A stretch of DNA of 64,000 nucleotides from Paguma larvata (Eukaryota; Chordata; Mammalia; Carnivora; Viverridae): the NCBI GenBank assembly GCA_030068075.1, contig CM057825.1, forward strand, positions 126,812,739 to 126,876,738. The letters are read 5' to 3'. Shown here one piece after another: positions 60,277 to 64,000 of this stretch (position 1 is its first letter; the number at the start of each line of letters is the position of its first letter). The notes below the pieces were generated by a model. The model had not been told where the DNA came from. It worked only from the letters and a program-made list of their open reading frames with translations, and searched no databases. The position numbers and the translations under genes are program-made.

Positions 60277-61065
60277 TAACGTCTCTACTCTCCCTGCCAA
60301 AGGGCTGGGGGTACCAGATTAAGAATAGATTGACTTCGGCCCACCAACTGTGAAAAACCACTGTTCAAACAAGACCTGTCTCTTTGGTTAGCGTCAGTAC
60401 AGAGTTCTAATGCTCATCCACATCTGGTTTTTCTTTCCTTCCAGGCACAGAGGCAGGTTGCACTTCTCTGGGTCCCTTGTGGGGGGCTGGATGTGGGAGA
60501 CAGCTTCTTGTGCATTTAATTGCTGGCATGAGCCCTTCAGTGCTTTCCTGTGACCACACAAGTATGTGCTGAGATGTGGCATCAAAAGTAGGTGGAGCTT
60601 CTGCCAGCTGATAGATGATCACAATGAGCACAGACCCCTGCCATTTCACCCTGGACACGTAGAGGGGGTGAGGAATGGACCTTAGTGTCTGACATCCTGG
60701 AGATGTGGGGACTGTTGATTATCTTGGCCTATTAGCCTATCCTGACTGGTCTAGGTGGGAAGTGAGCCTCCTCCAGCCGGCTGACATGGTCAGGGCAGGT
60801 TGCTTTATGAGCTGCAGGCAGTCCGATACTAAGACCGTATCCCAGGGCAAGTATGCACTCATTCTGCATTCTGAAGAACAGCCCTGGCATGTGCTTCTGC
60901 ATGACCTGAAATGATAGGAAAATGACTCACTTCTTTAGAGAAGTTCTTTCACCAGACTAATATCCACTGAGCTTATGTTGTACGTGTCACTTGGGGTTTT
61001 GTTTTAGGGGACAGCGTGCTGAGTAAAGTAAGGTCTATGTGACCTTTTACAACGGAACTTAATCA

Positions 61066-61295
61066 CTCTGAAGCACGATTTCTCAATCTCAGCAGTATTA
61101 ACATCCTGCGCTGGAGAGTTCTGTGTGGTGGGGGCTGTCCTACGCATCCTACGCATTGTGGGATGTCCAGCAGCACCCCTGGCCTCTATTCAGTAGCATC
61201 TTTAGTTAGTGGTGACAAGCAAAAATGTCTCCAGACATTGCCAAATGTCCCCTGGGGGGCAAAACTGCCATTTGTTGAGAACCACTGCTCTAAGG
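61066..61295 (+). mobile_element. MER5A-like hAT (Charlie) DNA transposon relic
   Basis: The element at 61074-61287 ends in 'gttgagaaccactg'. Its start 'cacgatttctcaa' is the diverged inverted repeat. The interior 'atgtctccagacattgccaa' followed by 'atgtcccctggggggcaaaa' is characteristic of MER5. CTCTGAAG / CTCTAAGG flanks fit the 8-bp hAT target duplication. Confidence 0.85.
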
Positions 61296-61684
61296 CCTCA
61301 GTCTCATTGGCTATAAAATGGGGTCACCAACATGAAGCTCATAAGTTTTCTGTGAAGACTCAAAGCGAAGCTTGTGTATATATGGAGCATCTGCTGCACG
61401 ACTGGAGAAAGGATCCACACAAACTCCTTAACACATGGAGCTGAGGAAGGAACTTGTGTGTAATTTTGAAGATGCCCAGGTTTTCCGACTGTGCTGCAAT
61501 TTGACCTTTGGCCATGGTATTCCACTCGCTTTAGCCACCGATATTTTATCTCCTATCTCTGGGCCTACATGATGTGTTCCATGAGGGACCCAACCAGGTT
61601 CTATCCATTTATGTCTTTCTATATTATGCACTAGTAAATATGTGGGTGACTAATAAAAGGTCGCTGTAGACTTCGGGGTACCTC

Positions 61685-62290
61685 TGCTGGGAATGCTCTC
61701 CTTCTTCCTTCCCAATGCCTGCCCTGCTTTCTTCTCTCACTTGTAAAACTCCTATTCGTCCCTCAAACGCCATCCTTCATGGTTTCAGGAAGTTTTCCAT
61801 GATCATCCCCTACCCCATCCCTGAGATTTAATCATTGCATTGCCTTTCAACTTTATAAATGTTTCTCGTGTTGAACTTTCAACTGTATCATCATTTCTTT
61901 TTTTTTTAATTTTTTAAACATCTATCTATTTATTTTTGAGAGACAGAGAGAGACAGAGCACAAGCAGAGGAAGGAGCAGAGAGAGAGGGAGACACAGAAT
62001 CTGAAGCAGGCTCCAGGCTCTGAGCTGTCAGCACAGAGCCTGATGCAGGGCTCGAACCCATGAACCATGAGATCATGACCTGAGCTGAAGTCAGACACTC
62101 AACTGACTGAGCCACTCAGGCGCCCTCATTTATTTCTTTATATATAATTTTTCCTTTGTGGACTGTGAGCCACTTGAAGATAAGAATTGTATCTTCATTA
62201 TTTACAGTATCTATCATGGCGGCCAGCATTAGTAAAAGCTCAATGTTTGTTGAAAGAATGACTGAGTGAATAAATAAATGGATGGAAGTG
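61685..62290 (+). repeat. L2 LINE 3' fragment split by a SINE
   Basis: The left part (61685-61896) reads 'gctgggaatgctctccttct' and 'ctcctattcgtccctcaaac'. The right part (62127-62290) ends 'gaatgactgagtgaataaat'. The antisense SINE at 61897-62126 interrupts it. Confidence 0.8.
61897..62126 (-). mobile_element. Carnivore SINE, antisense
   Basis: A T-rich tail at the left, 'gagagacagagagagacaga', and the right end 'gactgagccactcaggcgcc'. TCATTTCTTT / TCATTTATTTC flank it. It is in sense with DNAH3. Confidence 0.94.
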
Positions 62291-62361
62291 GGACCAGAAG
62301 AGCAGAGGGGAGGAGTATGATACTGGACATTTATAACTGCAGAGCCTCCTCCCAGAAATAC

Positions 62362-62478
62362 CTGTCAGGTAAGTCAGAGCATCAAATGGCACCTCCTTGT
62401 AGTCGTTCAGAAACATCTGGATCTGCCGCATACTAATCCGCAGGTCAGACTCATTGAATTCGTAAGGAATATTCCAGC
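62362..62478 (-). CDS. DNAH3: DNAH3 coding exon, most upstream one in the window
   Basis: Acceptor GCTTGCGCAG|GCTGGA and donor ACCTGACAG|GTATTT bound 117 nt: two bases finishing a Gly codon, 38 codons, and one base of the next Gly. The peptide reads [20 protein letters not shown] and ends ALTYLTG. The [16 protein letters not shown] motif and the [28 protein letters not shown] junction with the next exon are classical for axonemal dynein heavy chains. Together the seven exons give about 426 C-terminal residues of a protein normally over 4,000 long; the rest lies to the right. Confidence 0.97.
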
Positions 62479-64000
62479 CTGCGCAAGCATACAAGAATTA
62501 GAGACTTCAGTGCCAAGAGCTCATAATTTCTACTCAGACACCGAGCTGGAGAGTTAAGCATCATTATGGAGCAGAAGCCTCTTTCAGCCCCATGAATATC
62601 AAGCACCAGGCCAACTATTAGCCTTGACATTTACTGCCAATGTGGGAGCCATTCTGCCTGAGAAAACATCCATTCTAAAATCAATTTCCTTATGGATCGC
62701 CCCATTTGTTAAGGTAGATGTTAATATCCTGGGATTTGTGGAATGAGAATAATTCATCCTGGCTGGAATACTGTGGTAATGCACGGGCTTCCAAAAATAA
62801 CACTAAAGCATAGCTAGAGAGCAGTATCTATGATTAGGCGACAGAACTAAGTCAGCTTGGAGAATTCCCCTCCTCGTGCTCATGGGAAAATGGGATGGCC
62901 AGCCTTGAAGAAACTATCACTTGTATTTTCAGGGGTATAATGATAAATGCCCAGTGGGGCTGGGAAAGCGACATAAATGTGTGAACTAACTGGGCGCGGT
63001 GTAAGACGGTAGGGTTCGGTGGGATCTGTGCTCAACGGGAACGTTTAATTTCCTCCTGAACATTTACATTCAAATAAAAAATTTGGCAAAATAAAAAATT
63101 CGTGTTCTGGCAAACAAAACACAACTGGCCAGTTGGCTGCAAGCCCAACTCTCACATGGATTTTTGGAGATCTGGCGTGGATGGGAGAATCGTGGTGGGA
63201 GAATGTGGTATATGAAACACAGATGCAGAGGGAGTGTCCACCCCAGGCTGTGTCATCCCTGTACCCCTCAATGGAAAGGTCAGGTGGTCTGTGAAGCTAA
63301 CAGGGGCGGCGGGTGGTGGGAGAAGGAAAGGAAGAAGATGCTCAGACAGAATCACCAAGAGAACAGTTTGCCTCCATATTTAAGCCAAAAGAACAGCTGA
63401 AAATGCATTGCCTTGGGCCATTTCAAGGCTACTGAACAATATCAGAGGCAGCCCAACCTTTAAACCATGTGGATATGGAATCTGTATTTAGCAATTGGAT
63501 CTTCTGCTCTAAGAAGAACACTAAGTAAGATAAAGCAGTAACTTAGGCCATGGACGGGTTACGTTAATAATAAAATTTATATTTAGTTTTTTGAGAAGAA
63601 GCACAGACAAATGTCCCAGTTTTACTTCCTTCATTTTTATGCACATGTTTAGAGAACTACTCAAAATGTCATAAGTTACCTGGTGACAACTCCCTGGAAA
63701 ATGGCCATTGTACCTAAGATGGGCAAATACTCACCAAAGGGAAGGGCTTACAATTTTCTCATTAACATATTACTTCAATAATTAGGAGACCTCTAATTCT
63801 GGAGCATAACCTCTTTTCCTGACATTGATAGTGACCTGATTATAGGGTTGTCAGATATGTCAAATAAAAATACAGGACAGTCAATGAAATTTTAATTTCA
63901 GATAAACAAATCATGTTTAGTCTAAGTATGTCCCAAATATTACATGGAATATACTTACACAGCATTTTACTGGCAACCTTATCTGAATACAAACTTGAAC
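62479..64000 (-). other. DNAH3: DNAH3 intron (partial, runs off the window)
   Basis: No further dynein exon was found up to 64,000. No young SINE is present here. AT-rich, otherwise unremarkable. Confidence 0.75.

Larger units (their letters stand above)
58349..62361 (-). other. DNAH3: DNAH3 intron
   Basis: About 4 kb, bounded by ACAG|GTATTT and CCGCAG. It holds a MIR (58.7 kb), a nested SINE pair (59.8-60.26 kb), a MER5-like hAT relic (61.07 kb) and an L2 split by a SINE (61.7-62.3 kb). The 174-codon plus-strand open frame at 59068-59592 has no recognisable homology. Confidence 0.9.

Noticed and set aside
62479..64000. Search for an eighth DNAH3 exon
   Set aside because: No minus-strand frame encodes the expected segment that precedes the GWNIPYEF motif; the open frame at 63152-63358 is unrelated.

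Overview
The window is mammalian nuclear DNA from a carnivore, most likely a cat or another feliform. Two things show this. First, about 30 copies or fragments of the carnivore tRNA-Lys-derived SINE (CAN-SINE / SINEC type; head reading ggggcgcctgggtggctcag, then a CT-rich body and an A-rich AATAAA tail) lie in both orientations. Second, spliced exons of two recognisable vertebrate genes are present in the order known for the mammalian DCUN1D3-LYRM1-DNAH3 neighbourhood (human 16p12). Coding sequence is under 3% of the window; the rest is intron, intergenic DNA and repeats.

Layout. (1) 1 to about 25,065: no coding exon is visible. By synteny and by the head-to-head promoter this is most likely the first intron of DCUN1D3 on the minus strand, whose coding exons would lie left of the window. 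It holds an unusual polyadenylated LTR-derived retrocopy at 99-431, SINEs, MIR/L2/L1 relics and microsatellites. (2) About 24,880-26,130: a CpG island with ETS, GC-box and CRE-like sites, read as a bidirectional promoter for DCUN1D3 (minus) and LYRM1 (plus). (3) About 25,777-46,670: LYRM1 on the plus strand. Its complete 122-codon CDS is in three exons (40154-40312, 44391-44483, 45621-45737), with a poly(A) signal at 46647. The 14-kb first intron carries a dense SINE cluster at 32.1-35.9 kb, a perfect-arm hairpin at 36.85 kb and a Tigger-type DNA transposon. (4) About 50,120-64,000: the 3' end of DNAH3 (axonemal dynein heavy chain 3) on the minus strand. The last seven coding exons give the C-terminal ~426 residues; all splice phases agree, and the 3' UTR is very short with an AATAAA at 50136-50141. 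LYRM1 and DNAH3 converge, with about 3.4 kb between their poly(A) sites.

The genes do not form a functional unit. LYRM1 is a small LYR-motif (mitochondrial type) protein, DNAH3 is a ciliary/flagellar motor subunit, and DCUN1D3 is a cullin-neddylation regulator. I found no evidence for an undescribed multi-gene system. The most notable non-genic items are the LTR retrocopy, the 36.85-kb hairpin and the promoter/uORF architecture at 25 kb.
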